Below, in pieces: positions 7,660 to 16,497 of a stretch of 64,000 nt of DNA. The stretch is from JAJDXO01 sp965207535 (GTDB lineage: Bacteria; Pseudomonadota; Alphaproteobacteria; Rhodospirillales; UBA2165). Within the stretch, counting starts at the first letter, position 1. Every line of letters starts with the position of its first letter. The stretch is from NCBI GenBank assembly GCA_965207535.1, contig CBDBMR010000010.1, positions 62,001 through 126,000 of the forward strand. Reading direction: 5' to 3'. The translations under genes and the position numbers were made by a program. Below the pieces are notes generated by a model that saw only the letters and a list, made by a program, of their open reading frames with translations, was not told the origin of the DNA and searched no databases.

Positions 7660-9264
7660 ATGGCTGAAGAGTTAGCGTTCGATTACGTCATCGTCGGCGC
7701 CGGGTCGGGCGGATGCGTCATGGCAAACCGTCTGGTCGGGGACGGAAGATATTCCGTGGCGCTGGTCGAGCGGGGCCGGATGGACGACAACCGGTGGATT
7801 CACATCCCCGCGACCTATTTCAAGGCCCACCAGTCCCAAGACATCGACGCGGTGCTCTCCGAACCCGACGAGACATTGGACGGGAAACGGTTCGCCGTTC
7901 CTCAAGGGAACGTCGTCGGCGGCGGATCGTCGGTGAACGCCATGATCTACATGCGCGGCCAGGCCCAGGACTACGACGAATGGGACGACCTCCACGGGTG
8001 CACCGGCTGGCGGTACGAGGACGTGTTGCCCGTCTTCATGCGCCACGAGAGGAACATGGATCTGGGCGCGCCCTATCACGGCCGGGACGGGCAGCTGGTC
8101 GTCGCCGATCCCGAATACAAACATCCGATCAATGAAATCATGTTGGATGCCGCCCAATCGGCCGGGTTGGGGTGGTCCGACGATTTCAACGGCGAAATTC
8201 AGGAGGGCGCCGGATGGTATCAGGCGACGGCATATGCCGGACGCCGGCAGTCGGCGGCCACCTGCTTCCTGAAACCCGTTATCGGCCATGAACAGCTAAC
8301 GGTAATGACAAACGCCATCGCCGGGAAAATCCGCTTCAACGGACGGCGTGCGGAAGCGCTGGAAGTCAAACGGGACGGCCAGGAAATTGTTCTCCGAGCC
8401 CGCAAGGAGATCATCCTGACGGCGGGGTCATTCCATAGTCCGAAGCTCCTGATGCTGTCGGGCGTCGGGCCGGCCGCCGGCCTCGATCGTCACGGCATCG
8501 GGACCGTCCATGACGCGCCGGAGGTCGGCGCCAATTACCACGATCACGTCGGCACCCCGGTCACCTACAAGCTCAAGAACGCCAAGGGCTATCACAACGC
8601 CGATAAAGGCCTCGCGGCGATGAGGCATGGGATCGAGTACTTCCTGTTCAAGCGCGGGTTGCTCACGTCCAATCTGCTGGCGGCGGGCGCGTGCGTGGAT
8701 ACGGACGGAGACGGCCGGGCCGACGTGCAATACATTTTTGCGCCGTTCGCCCCGGGCGCGCCGGGGGAGGGGCCTCTCCCCATCCAGTCCCTTCACCTCC
8801 ATCCGCTGACCATGCGGCCGGCCTCCCGGGGCCGGCTGGTCCTGGCGTCCACCAACCCCGAAGACCCGCCGACTTTCGAGGCGCAGGTTCTGCAGACCGA
8901 AGAGGATTTGGACACGCTGCGCCGCGGTATCCGGTTCGTCCGGGAGATTTGCGACCAGCCGCAGCTCAAGGAAATCCTGGGGGACATGATTTGGCCGGGG
9001 CCCGACATCTCCGTCGCCGTCGGGTCCAACAATCTCGACGACGCGATCAGGAAGCAGGCGCGGACCGCCTACCATCCCGCCGGCACCTGCCGGATGGGCA
9101 GCGACCGGGGCGCCGTCACCGACGTGCGGCTGAAGGTCAACGGCGTCGACGGCGTCCGGGTCACCGATTGTTCCGTCATGCCTCAGCTGGTTTCCGGAAA
9201 CACCAATGCGCCGACCATGATGATCGCCGATCGCGGCGCCGACTTCGTGCTGGAAGACGCGTAG
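7660..9264 (+). CDS. GMC-family FAD-dependent oxidoreductase (choline dehydrogenase-like)
   Basis: 534 aa from ATG 7660 (an in-frame TTG at 7648 is the alternative; neither has a good ribosome site). The FAD-binding Rossmann motif is at the N-terminus: DYVIVGAGSGGCVMANRL. The GMC signature NVVGGGSSVNAMIYMRG and signature 2, ILTAGSFHSPKLLMLSGVG, follow. The C-terminal catalytic block has AYHPAGTCRMG (active-site His) and SGNTNAPTMMIADRGAD. These enzymes oxidise alcohols to aldehydes. It shares strand and spacing with the TAXI-TRAP/CMD block and ends 20 bp before the convergent Rieske gene. Substrate unknown. Confidence 0.9.
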   Translation: MAEELAFDYVIVGAGSGGCVMANRLVGDGRYSVALVERGRMDDNRWIHIPATYFKAHQSQDIDAVLSEPDETLDGKRFAVPQGNVVGGGSSVNAMIYMRGQAQDYDEWDDLHGCTGWRYEDVLPVFMRHERNMDLGAPYHGRDGQLVVADPEYKHPINEIMLDAAQSAGLGWSDDFNGEIQEGAGWYQATAYAGRRQSAATCFLKPVIGHEQLTVMTNAIAGKIRFNGRRAEALEVKRDGQEIVLRARKEIILTAGSFHSPKLLMLSGVGPAAGLDRHGIGTVHDAPEVGANYHDHVGTPVTYKLKNAKGYHNADKGLAAMRHGIEYFLFKRGLLTSNLLAAGACVDTDGDGRADVQYIFAPFAPGAPGEGPLPIQSLHLHPLTMRPASRGRLVLASTNPEDPPTFEAQVLQTEEDLDTLRRGIRFVREICDQPQLKEILGDMIWPGPDISVAVGSNNLDDAIRKQARTAYHPAGTCRMGSDRGAVTDVRLKVNGVDGVRVTDCSVMPQLVSGNTNAPTMMIADRGADFVLEDA

Positions 9265-9284
9265 TTCGCCGCTTACTCGGCCGC

Positions 9285-10304
9285 CTATTCAGCGACTTGG
9301 CGGCTGTTCTCTTCGTGGAGCCGTTTGACGATCCTCCGGACGGCCATCAGGGCGCGGTCGGCCTGGATGGGAATCGGCTTCAATTCGCCGCGCGAAGAGA
9401 TGATCCTTTGCTGGGCCTCGATCATCTCCACGTCTTCCATGATCACCTGGGTGTTCTCGACGATCGCCTGTTCCGTGAGCTCGTCCTCGTCGAGCCGGAA
9501 GTCCCGCGCCCAGCCCAGCCAGAAATGCGACGTCGTCTCGGTCTCGGGCGTGATCGGGTTGATCACTTTGGCGGTCAGTTTCTTGGTGGAATCTATGAAT
9601 TTGGATTCAATCTCCAGCACCGAAGGCGGCCACCAGATGTAGTCGGTGCATCGGTCGATCAAACCGGTAAACCCGCCCCAACCGACGATAAACGGCCCCG
9701 GCTCCACGCCGTAGATGTAGCGCCGTCCCCTGACCATATTGCCCTCGACGGTGAATTCCATTTCCGGCGGCGCATCCTTGGACGACGCCGAGCCGATGGA
9801 CTCCTTGTGGGTGAAAGCCAGATGGCTCAAATCGAGCAGGTTGTCGACGAAGAGCTGGGCCGCCCCCTTGACGTAGAAATACTTGTGGAATCCCGACCAT
9901 TCGCTGCTGTCGAAGTAGGGCAGGCTTGGGATTTCGGAGACCGGCTTGGGTACGCCCCGGCCGATCCACACCCACACCCATCCGTCGCTTTCGGCGACCG
10001 AATAACTCTTGATTTTGGCCGCTTCCGGGGCGGTGTCCTGACCCGGCACCTCGATGCACTGCCCGGTGTGATCGAATAGCATCCCGTGGTACTGACAGCG
10101 TAGGCAACCGTCTTCGACGGTTCCCAAGGATAGGGGCGCATACCGATGGGCACAGCGGTCCTCCAATGCCCGAATCTCTCCCTCCGGGGAGCGGAAGAAC
10201 ACGATTTCCTCGCCGCAGATTGTCCGGGCAAAGGGCGCGTCCGCGGTGATTTCATTGGAAAGCGCGGCGGCGTACCACTGTTCCTGGAGAAATGTGTCCG
10301 TCAT
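9285..10304 (-). CDS. Rieske non-heme iron oxygenase, alpha subunit (VanA-like)
   Basis: 339 aa. The N-terminal Rieske [2Fe-2S] domain has C51-x-H53 (DRCAHRYAPLS) and C70-x2-H73 (CLRCQYHGMLF). The mononuclear iron site is N155-x2-D158-x2-H161-x4-H166 in DNLLDLSHLAFTHKE. Length and layout resemble vanillate O-demethylase and related aromatic oxygenases. No ferredoxin-reductase (VanB-like) gene is adjacent, so electrons must come from elsewhere. It is last in the minus-strand run TPP enzyme-SDR-Rieske, 34 bp after the SDR, suggesting a shared catabolic pathway (inference). Confidence 0.92.
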   Translation of the reverse strand: MTDTFLQEQWYAAALSNEITADAPFARTICGEEIVFFRSPEGEIRALEDRCAHRYAPLSLGTVEDGCLRCQYHGMLFDHTGQCIEVPGQDTAPEAAKIKSYSVAESDGWVWVWIGRGVPKPVSEIPSLPYFDSSEWSGFHKYFYVKGAAQLFVDNLLDLSHLAFTHKESIGSASSKDAPPEMEFTVEGNMVRGRRYIYGVEPGPFIVGWGGFTGLIDRCTDYIWWPPSVLEIESKFIDSTKKLTAKVINPITPETETTSHFWLGWARDFRLDEDELTEQAIVENTQVIMEDVEMIEAQQRIISSRGELKPIPIQADRALMAVRRIVKRLHEENSRQVAE

Positions 10305-10338
10305 GACGGCCTCGGTCTAGCGCCTGCTGTACATCATA

Positions 10339-11097
10339 TCACACGAACGCGATGCCGCCATTCACCGGCAGGTTCTGCCCGGTGATGAACCCGGCCTCGT
10401 CGGAGGCCAAAAACAGCGCCGCCCCGACCAAATCTTCCGGCACCTCGACGCGGGGAATCGCCTGACGCGGGACGACATTGTTCCGGCGGTTCTGCTGGGT
10501 GATCTCGTTGGTCGTATTGACCTCGGTTTCCGTCGAGCCGGGCAGGATGGCGTTGACGGTGATGCCGTCGTTTCCGAGTTCGCGGGCGAGTGCGCGGGTC
10601 AAACCCACGAGCGCCGCCTTGCTGGTGATGTAGTGCGCCATGCTGATCGGCGGCGGCAGCAGGACGGTGTCGGACGAAAGGTTGATGATGCGGCCCCACC
10701 CGGCGTCCCGCATGGCCGCCACGGTCGCCTTCACGCAGTTGAAGGCGCCGGTGACGTTGACCTTGAGAAGCCGCTCCCACTCATCGTCTTCGAGTTCGTC
10801 GACGGGTACGCGCCGAATGCCCGTCAACAGCGCGGCGTTGTTGATCAGCACATCGATGCGGCCGTACTCGTCGAGAACCTTCCGGGCCATCGCCCGCACC
10901 GAGGCGGGTTCGGCTACGTCGGTTTCGATTGCCATGGCCTTGCCGCCGGCATCGGTGATTTCGCGTTCGACGTTCCGAGCGTTCTCGCCATTGATCTCGG
11001 CGATTATCGCGACCGCGCCCTCATCGGCGAAGCCTTTTGCGAATGCCCGTCCCAAACCTTGGCCGCCGCCGGTCACAATCACCACACGTCCGTCCAT
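10339..11097 (-). CDS. Short-chain dehydrogenase/reductase
   Basis: 252 aa classical SDR. NAD(P)-binding motif VTGGGQGLGRAF at the N-terminus, LINNAA in the middle, catalytic Ser in NLSSDTVL and YxxxK in AHYITSKAAL, and the C-terminal FITGQNLPVNGG. Members reduce ketones or oxidise secondary alcohols; FabG-like sequence does not prove a role in fatty-acid synthesis. It starts 13 bp after the TPP enzyme stop and precedes the Rieske gene, so it is probably co-transcribed with both. Confidence 0.9.
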   Translation of the reverse strand: MDGRVVIVTGGGQGLGRAFAKGFADEGAVAIIAEINGENARNVEREITDAGGKAMAIETDVAEPASVRAMARKVLDEYGRIDVLINNAALLTGIRRVPVDELEDDEWERLLKVNVTGAFNCVKATVAAMRDAGWGRIINLSSDTVLLPPPISMAHYITSKAALVGLTRALARELGNDGITVNAILPGSTETEVNTTNEITQQNRRNNVVPRQAIPRVEVPEDLVGAALFLASDEAGFITGQNLPVNGGIAFV

Positions 11098-11110
11098 GAT
11101 GAATCTCCTA

Positions 11111-12814
11111 CTACGGCAGAATGGCGTTGATGATCATGGTGCGGCCTTCGGCGTTTTCGGCCTGGGCGTCCTCGAGGGCCTGTTTGAACTCCTGGTAGCT
11201 CTCGGCCCGGACACCCCGCGCGCCCAATGGTGTCCCCAGCTCTTCGAAGACCGGCGCCTCGATCTGGAAGCCGTAGGTCAGGTCGGTCTCTTTCACCATG
11301 CCCTCCGAATAGTAGAGTTGGTGCCCTTTCAGCATCGCCTGATAGCCGTTGTTGTTCATGACGACGATGGTGATGGGAAGGCCGTAATCGCGCGATGCGC
11401 CGAGGGCCTGGGTGATCGGATTGTAAAGAAAGCTGCCATCGCCGACGAACGCCACGACCGGCCGCTCGGGCGCGCCGAGTTTCAGCCCAAGCGCCACCCC
11501 AAGCCCCTGTCCCAGGCCGCTGACTGTCTGCTTGTAGAGGGAGTTGGGCCGGGTCACGGAGAGGTGGTTCCGCATCATCAGGAAATGGGTGATGGTTTCG
11601 TCGACGAAAACCGTATCCGGCGGCATCACCTCTTCGATGGCCGCGCTGACGGATATGGCGTTGAGGGCGCCATCCTTGGCGGCGGCGTCCCGTTTGGCCT
11701 TCAACTCCGACATGAATTCATCGTGAACCTCTGACCATTTGTCGCGCCGCGCCTTTTTGACGGCCTCGTCCGGCCCGCCGTCACCGAGCATCCTCGTCGC
11801 GGCGCTCAATGTCGCGGCCAAATCGCCTTCGAGATAGGTGTCGGCATGCATGTCCTGATAGACCAGCCATTCCTTGTGAGGCTGTTCCCCGATGGCGACG
11901 ATCTTGGCCGATGTCGGACAGTTGAAGGGCGGATACCAGGGCGTCCGGGATCCTACCAGAAGGACAAGATCGGCATCGGGCAGGTGCTCGTAGCTCTCGA
12001 TGCCGAGCCACAGGCCGTTGTCGGTCGGGAAGTTGCCGTAGGTCGACGTGCGCCCGCCGATGACCGGGATGGCGGCCGCTTCGGCGAACGCCGTCAGCGC
12101 CTCGAACGCACCGGGAACTCGGCCGGCGAACTCGGTAATGATCACCGGGTTTCGCGCCTCGTTGATGTCGGCGATCAGTCCTTCCAATTCGGCGGCGACC
12201 GCCTGTGTCCGGGAGGGGGGCGGTACCTCGGAGAGTTCGCGGTCCGGAACCCAGTCCTCGATCATGTATTCCAGAGGGACGTCGAGAAACACCGGGCCCT
12301 TGGGGGCGCGCTGGGCCATTTCGCCGGCGCGGACGATGCTCCGGTAAAGGGTCGGCGCGCTGGGCACCAGGCTGGACCACTTGACCGAGTTGGAGACCAG
12401 CTTGTCGATGCCGCCGGGGCTGACGCCGCCGTACCACTGCGCCTCTACCTTGAGGTCGGGATCGGCGCCGAGGGAGACGGATTCGCCGGCCAGCACCAGC
12501 ATGGGCACTTCGGACTGCATGGCGGCGTGCATCCCCATGACGCCCTGAAGCGGACCGACGCCCGCATGCAGCATGACGGCCTGGGGCTTGCCGGTCATGA
12601 AGGTGTAGCCGGTCGCGATGTTGACCGCCAAATTCTCATGCCAAACCTGCATGTAGGTGGGGCCGGGAATGTTTTCGTGGCGCTGTCGCGTGAGCGCTTC
12701 CCAGACCGGTGACCATTCCGAACCGGGAGACATGATCACATTCTGAATGCCGAGATTGCGGATGGCCTCAAGGACGGCCTCGCCGCCGTCCCGCGTGTTG
12801 GCGCGCGTTACCAT
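11111..12814 (-). CDS. Thiamine-pyrophosphate enzyme (acetolactate synthase/benzoylformate decarboxylase-like)
   Basis: 567 aa from ATG 12814, with GGGAGGAC 8 bases upstream. The three TPP-enzyme domains are in order: N-terminal PYR domain with IQNVIMSPGSEWSP and the conserved Glu in VWHENLAVNIATGY; a central domain (EARNPVIITEFAGRVPGAFEAL); and a PP domain with GDGSFLYNPITQALGASRDY followed by IVVMNNNGYQAM, the TPP/Mg motif GDG-NN. It leads the run with SDR and Rieske genes, which suggests carboligation or decarboxylation in a catabolic route rather than branched-chain amino acid synthesis (inference). Confidence 0.88.
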   Translation of the reverse strand: MVTRANTRDGGEAVLEAIRNLGIQNVIMSPGSEWSPVWEALTRQRHENIPGPTYMQVWHENLAVNIATGYTFMTGKPQAVMLHAGVGPLQGVMGMHAAMQSEVPMLVLAGESVSLGADPDLKVEAQWYGGVSPGGIDKLVSNSVKWSSLVPSAPTLYRSIVRAGEMAQRAPKGPVFLDVPLEYMIEDWVPDRELSEVPPPSRTQAVAAELEGLIADINEARNPVIITEFAGRVPGAFEALTAFAEAAAIPVIGGRTSTYGNFPTDNGLWLGIESYEHLPDADLVLLVGSRTPWYPPFNCPTSAKIVAIGEQPHKEWLVYQDMHADTYLEGDLAATLSAATRMLGDGGPDEAVKKARRDKWSEVHDEFMSELKAKRDAAAKDGALNAISVSAAIEEVMPPDTVFVDETITHFLMMRNHLSVTRPNSLYKQTVSGLGQGLGVALGLKLGAPERPVVAFVGDGSFLYNPITQALGASRDYGLPITIVVMNNNGYQAMLKGHQLYYSEGMVKETDLTYGFQIEAPVFEELGTPLGARGVRAESYQEFKQALEDAQAENAEGRTMIINAILP

Positions 12815-12965
12815 ATGATTGCGTCCTCCCAAACGTCAGTAAATCCGCCCCGCCCAATATGGTTCTGGTATGTTCGCCGACTGAGCAAAATCCAGGGTAC
12901 CCGCTGCCTGAGGAACGGAAAAGCGCGAGTTCTCGATTCGGTGATAGTTGTTCCGCCGAGAGATT

Positions 12966-14147
12966 TCATTCGCCGCCGATCGGAACCATCGAGAGTTGCG
13001 GGTCCGCTGCGGGAACGTAGACCTCGTCCAGGCCCAGTTCCTTTCGGACGATGTTCGCACCGCGTACCAGGGAAACCATTTTGAAAAACGCGTGAGCCCG
13101 GCTGCCCCCTTGGCGTCCAAATCCACAATCGCTGGACAAAATCAGCCGTTCCGGCTCAATAAATTCGAGCGCCTTTCTGATGAGTGCGGCAACTTCCTCG
13201 GGCCGCTCGATTTGCAGTGTCCTGTGGCTGACGGCGCCGATGGCTATTTTCTTGTCCTTGGAGATCATCGAGCCATAGTGCTCAAAGTCTTGTCCATTGT
13301 TTGACGCGCCCTCCAAGGTCAGGACATCGACATCCAGCTGATCGAGATATGGCAGCGCTTGCTCATATGAAGCGTCGGCATCGAACATGCGCTGCGCACC
13401 CGGCGATCCCCAGCAGGTATGGCACCACACTTCGGTTTTTTCCCGAAGGCCGGCAACCTCGATATTGAAAGCCTCCACATACGTGGAAGGGTCGATTTCC
13501 TGCCCCTCGATCTGACCGGACTGGTGGATGGAGGGCTCCTCGATTTGAACGATGGGTGCGCCAGCATCGGCCAAGGCGTGATACTCGCTGTTGAAAGCCT
13601 CGGAAAGAGCCATCATCAGTTCTACTCGGTCGTCGTAGAAACTGTTTTCGACCATATGGCTAAGCAACTGGGCCGAAACCGAACCAATCTTTACGGGCTT
13701 GTCGGTGAAGGGAGATGCGGCTTTCCATGCCCGGTCCAACTGAAGCCGGGTCTTCCCGATTGGACCGTCAACCGTGGGCGTGAGCCGGGCTTCGATGACT
13801 TCCCAAATAAAGTCGCCGGGTTTCTTACCCGCCATCGCAGCATATGGCTGAACCGAAACATCGGGATTCGCAATACCATCGACCCTCTCGTGGGCATAGC
13901 TGACCCAGCTCCCGCCCGCGACATCGTCATCCAGGCGGGCATCCCCGTCGACAAATATATCAATTCCGGCTTTTGTCTGCGCCGCGACATGACACGCCAG
14001 ACAATCCAAATGCTGCTCCCGGTAAGCGGACTGGGAGAACCCTTTCGAGAGTGGTTGGCCTCTCAAATTCTCAGTATACCAGCTCGGCCGGGGCAGCGCC
14101 CCGGTCGTGGTGGTCTGCAATGCCTTGTCCTTCGTGACCGTAAACAT
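12966..14147 (-). CDS. Cobalamin-independent methionine synthase-like methyltransferase (MetE C-terminal type)
   Basis: 393 aa, about half the length of MetE and equivalent to its catalytic barrel only. The zinc ligands are conserved: H243-x-C245 (WCHTCWGSPG), E279 (VLTLEGASN) and C341 (LILSSDCGFGR). QIEEPSIHQSG is also typical of the family. Such short paralogues probably act on alternative methyl donors or acceptors, and the folate-binding N-terminal half is absent. It is separated by 151 bp from the TPP gene downstream and has its own candidate promoter. Confidence 0.88.
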   Translation of the reverse strand: MFTVTKDKALQTTTTGALPRPSWYTENLRGQPLSKGFSQSAYREQHLDCLACHVAAQTKAGIDIFVDGDARLDDDVAGGSWVSYAHERVDGIANPDVSVQPYAAMAGKKPGDFIWEVIEARLTPTVDGPIGKTRLQLDRAWKAASPFTDKPVKIGSVSAQLLSHMVENSFYDDRVELMMALSEAFNSEYHALADAGAPIVQIEEPSIHQSGQIEGQEIDPSTYVEAFNIEVAGLREKTEVWCHTCWGSPGAQRMFDADASYEQALPYLDQLDVDVLTLEGASNNGQDFEHYGSMISKDKKIAIGAVSHRTLQIERPEEVAALIRKALEFIEPERLILSSDCGFGRQGGSRAHAFFKMVSLVRGANIVRKELGLDEVYVPAADPQLSMVPIGGE

Positions 14148-14183
14148 GGTTGAACCTATTGTCGCCCAGTCCTCGATATCTCG

Positions 14184-14212
14184 AATATCCGGCTTCTTGA
14201 ATTATTTGACAA
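14184..14212 (-). promoter_or_regulatory. Candidate sigma70 promoter for the MetE-like gene
   Basis: On the minus strand TTGTCA (14212-14207) is separated by 17 bp from GATATT (14189-14184), about 37 bp before the start codon at 14147. The region is locally AT-rich against its surroundings. By-eye match only. Confidence 0.4.
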
Positions 14213-14351
14213 ATTCATACTCGCGCCGGCCATCCCGTGGGTCGAGGCGGCGGTGATTGCCGCGCTGAAGGGGCAGGCGCCAAAATACGTGGTCAACGAG
14301 GAGGCGCTGCCCGCATGGCAAAAGCGCTTCGGCGGCCGTTCCTTGATCTAG
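14205..14351 (+). pseudogene. Remnant of a D-2-hydroxyacid dehydrogenase C-terminus
   Basis: An open frame ending at TAG 14349-14351 encodes LFDKFILAPAIPW, then AALKGQAPKYVVNEEALP and WQKRFGG. This resembles the last 40-50 residues of D-isomer-specific 2-hydroxyacid dehydrogenases (DNVILTPH..., then ..RG..P..VVNPEAL) with the intervening helix deleted. There is no start codon or N-terminal part. It sits beside a TctC receptor gene, a common neighbour of such dehydrogenases. The similarity is recalled, not computed. Confidence 0.35.
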
Positions 14352-14371
14352 GTGTGGAGCTTCCTGGCCGC

Positions 14372-14401
14372 CCGGGCGGCAGTTATGAAGCTGCCGCCCG
14401 G
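14372..14401 (-). terminator. Stem-loop after the tctC gene
   Basis: CCGGGCGGCAG and CTGCCGCCCGG form a perfect 11-bp stem with an 8-nt loop. It begins 18 bp past the TctC stop on the minus strand. No clear U-run follows, so it may act as a 3-prime end stabiliser or weak terminator. Confidence 0.6.
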
Positions 14402-14419
14402 TGTTCACTTTCGGCCGGT

Positions 14420-15502
14420 CTATTTCTTGCCGGGCGCGACGGTCTTCTTGAGGAACGCCAGGGCCGCGGGCGAGATTTTCTTATGGGTATCGATGACCAC
14501 CGCCGCCGCTTCCCCGGTGCGGAAGATCGGGATGTCGCGGAACTGCTTAGTCCAACTCTCCTTGAACCCCGGATCATTGGGCACCTTGGCATGGGCCGCA
14601 CGGAGCGCCTCGACGGCCGCCTTCGGCGTGCCCTCCGGCGCGACAATGAAATAGGGCCAGGTTTCGTAGCTGGCGAGCCACTTATAGGCTTCCCATGCCG
14701 TACCCGACGGCGAGCCGCCCTTGATGTCCTTGTAGGCATCGACGAAGTGCTTGATGTTCGCCGGATACCGGCCGGGCAGGCGGATCGGCTCGCCGGTTTT
14801 GGGATCGAACGGCGAATGGTAGTAGAGCGGCAGCGCCGTCCCGTCCTTCAAAAGAGTCTCCCGGTAAAAAGCATGATAACCGGGATGGCCCGTCGTCAGT
14901 GCCTGAATTTCCTTCGAACGGATGGCAGCGTTCATTTTCGGCTGCCCCCGGAAGCCCGTGACGTGACGGTAGGTTATGCCGAGGGCGTCAAAGGACAGCT
15001 GGTGGAGCATGTCCAAAAGACCGCCGGGCCGGATCCCGCCGGTGACCACGTTACTCGCCTTGGTCAGATCACTGACGGCCTTCATGCCCGGCGGGGTGTC
15101 CGCCCGGATGATGGTGACGAAGGAACTGTTGCCGGTGCCTATGATCTCGAACTTGGACGGGTCATAGCGGACGCCGGGACCGCCCGCCATCACAGTGGCG
15201 AAAAAAAGCGGGCCCCACATGATGGTCAAGCCGTCCGGTTTCGCCTTCTCGGCCATGAAATTGTGGCCTTTGGTGCCTCCCGGGATATTCCGGATCACCA
15301 TGTCCGGCTTGCCGGCGATGTGGTTCTTCATGAAATTGGTGAATGTCCGCGCCGACCGGGTGAGACCGCCGCCCGCCCCGGCCGGGACGATAACGTCAAC
15401 CGTCTTCCCGCTGTAGAACTGGGCTTGTGCGGGCAGCGCCCACACCGCGGCGGCTGCCGTGGCCACAATGGTGCTTCTGATCAATACCTTCCCGGAAATC
15501 AT
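14420..15502 (-). CDS. Tripartite tricarboxylate transporter (TTT) substrate-binding protein, TctC family
   Basis: 360 aa from ATG 15502, with GGGAGGAATCCG immediately upstream. A signal peptide ends near AQA-QF. TctC/Bug features: FYSGKTVDVIVPAGAGGGLTRSAR, VIRNIPGGTKGHNFM and a C-terminal APEGTPKAAVEALRAAHAKV. It captures a carboxylate in the periplasm for a TctAB permease. No tctA or tctB gene is in the window, so this is an orphan receptor, as is common in the Bug family. It follows the GST and the AhpD-like gene on the same strand, 170 bp after the GST. Confidence 0.9.
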   Translation of the reverse strand: MISGKVLIRSTIVATAAAAVWALPAQAQFYSGKTVDVIVPAGAGGGLTRSARTFTNFMKNHIAGKPDMVIRNIPGGTKGHNFMAEKAKPDGLTIMWGPLFFATVMAGGPGVRYDPSKFEIIGTGNSSFVTIIRADTPPGMKAVSDLTKASNVVTGGIRPGGLLDMLHQLSFDALGITYRHVTGFRGQPKMNAAIRSKEIQALTTGHPGYHAFYRETLLKDGTALPLYYHSPFDPKTGEPIRLPGRYPANIKHFVDAYKDIKGGSPSGTAWEAYKWLASYETWPYFIVAPEGTPKAAVEALRAAHAKVPNDPGFKESWTKQFRDIPIFRTGEAAAVVIDTHKKISPAALAFLKKTVAPGKK

Positions 15503-15672
15503 CGGATTCCTCCCTTGGTGGTTAGTTTGTAACCCTTTGGCCGTTTTGAATCGTTGCTTCGCCCGCTGCCCGTGAGGCACCGGCTTTTTTGCGGCCTAAT
15601 TCAATGGTACGTGATTACCGCCGACAATACACCGGGAATCTGCCGGCCCGCGGACGCCCGCCGATTTGGAAA

Positions 15673-16485
15673 TCATGCGGTCTTGGCGTCGCCCGGAATG
15701 GTCGGATCGCTGCCCGCCGCGTACGTCGCTTGTTTACGCCACTCGATGACCGCCTTTTCGAACTGCGGGCGCTGCAGGATGCGCTCGTACCAGTCCCGGA
15801 CATTCGGATACGGACCGAAGTCGAAGCTGCCGGCCAAGAGGGTCGTGTAGGTGGGCGACCAGGAAATATCCGCCAGCGTGTAGGCGTCGCCGACTATCCA
15901 GCCGCCATCCCCAATCGCCTCCTCGATCTCGGCGAAGGTTTGATTGAGCAGGCCGATCGCCCTATTTGCGTCCTCTTCGGTAAAGCTCCTGCCGTGACTG
16001 TGCTTGGCATGGAACGCGGCGAGGTCGGGATCGGTTTGAAGCTTGTCGTACAGCGCCTGTTCTTCGTCGGTCTTCGAAAGCAGCGCCGCGTTTACCTTGT
16101 AATACTGATAGGTCTTGATCGCCGGCAGATGCAGATCGCCGGACAGCTTGAGCCAGCGGTCGATCTCGGCCTGGCGGTCGGCGGGGACATCCCGGAACCC
16201 GGGCTCCGGAAATTTCTCCTCGAGATGGAGCATGATGTCGTTGGACTCGGTGATGACCGTGCCGTCATCCACCAGGGCCGGGACCACGCCTTTCGGGTTG
16301 ATCCCGAAATATTCCTCCGAGATGTTTTCCTTCTTGCCCAGATCGATGTGGTGGCTGGTCCAGGGCAGTTCCTTCTCTTCCAGCAGCAACCGCACCCGGG
16401 CCGAGCAGTTCGAGCGGTTGGTGTGATAGAGGTGAAGACCCTTGAACTCGAGAACCGAAATGTTGGTGGGGGTGATGAATACCAT
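15673..16485 (-). CDS. Glutathione S-transferase family protein
   Basis: 270 aa. The thioredoxin-fold N-domain carries LYHTNRSNCSARVRLLLEEKELPW, with the Ser/Cys region that activates glutathione. The GSH-binding block is GINPKGVVPALVDDGTVITESNDIMLHLEEKF, containing cis-Pro and the ES pair. The C-domain includes GGWIVGDAYTLADISWSP and PNVRDWYERILQRPQFEKA. GGAAGCAAT precedes ATG 16485, only 12 bp after the stop of the AhpD-like selenoprotein gene, so the two are almost certainly co-transcribed and may act in one detoxification route (inference). Confidence 0.9.
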   Translation of the reverse strand: MVFITPTNISVLEFKGLHLYHTNRSNCSARVRLLLEEKELPWTSHHIDLGKKENISEEYFGINPKGVVPALVDDGTVITESNDIMLHLEEKFPEPGFRDVPADRQAEIDRWLKLSGDLHLPAIKTYQYYKVNAALLSKTDEEQALYDKLQTDPDLAAFHAKHSHGRSFTEEDANRAIGLLNQTFAEIEEAIGDGGWIVGDAYTLADISWSPTYTTLLAGSFDFGPYPNVRDWYERILQRPQFEKAVIEWRKQATYAAGSDPTIPGDAKTA

Positions 16486-16497
16486 ATTGCTTCCCGC

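Noticed and set aside
7660..9264. GMC oxidoreductase as choline dehydrogenase (betA)
   Set aside because: Only family-level motifs are visible and no betaine aldehyde dehydrogenase or BetI-type regulator is adjacent, so a specific name is not supported.
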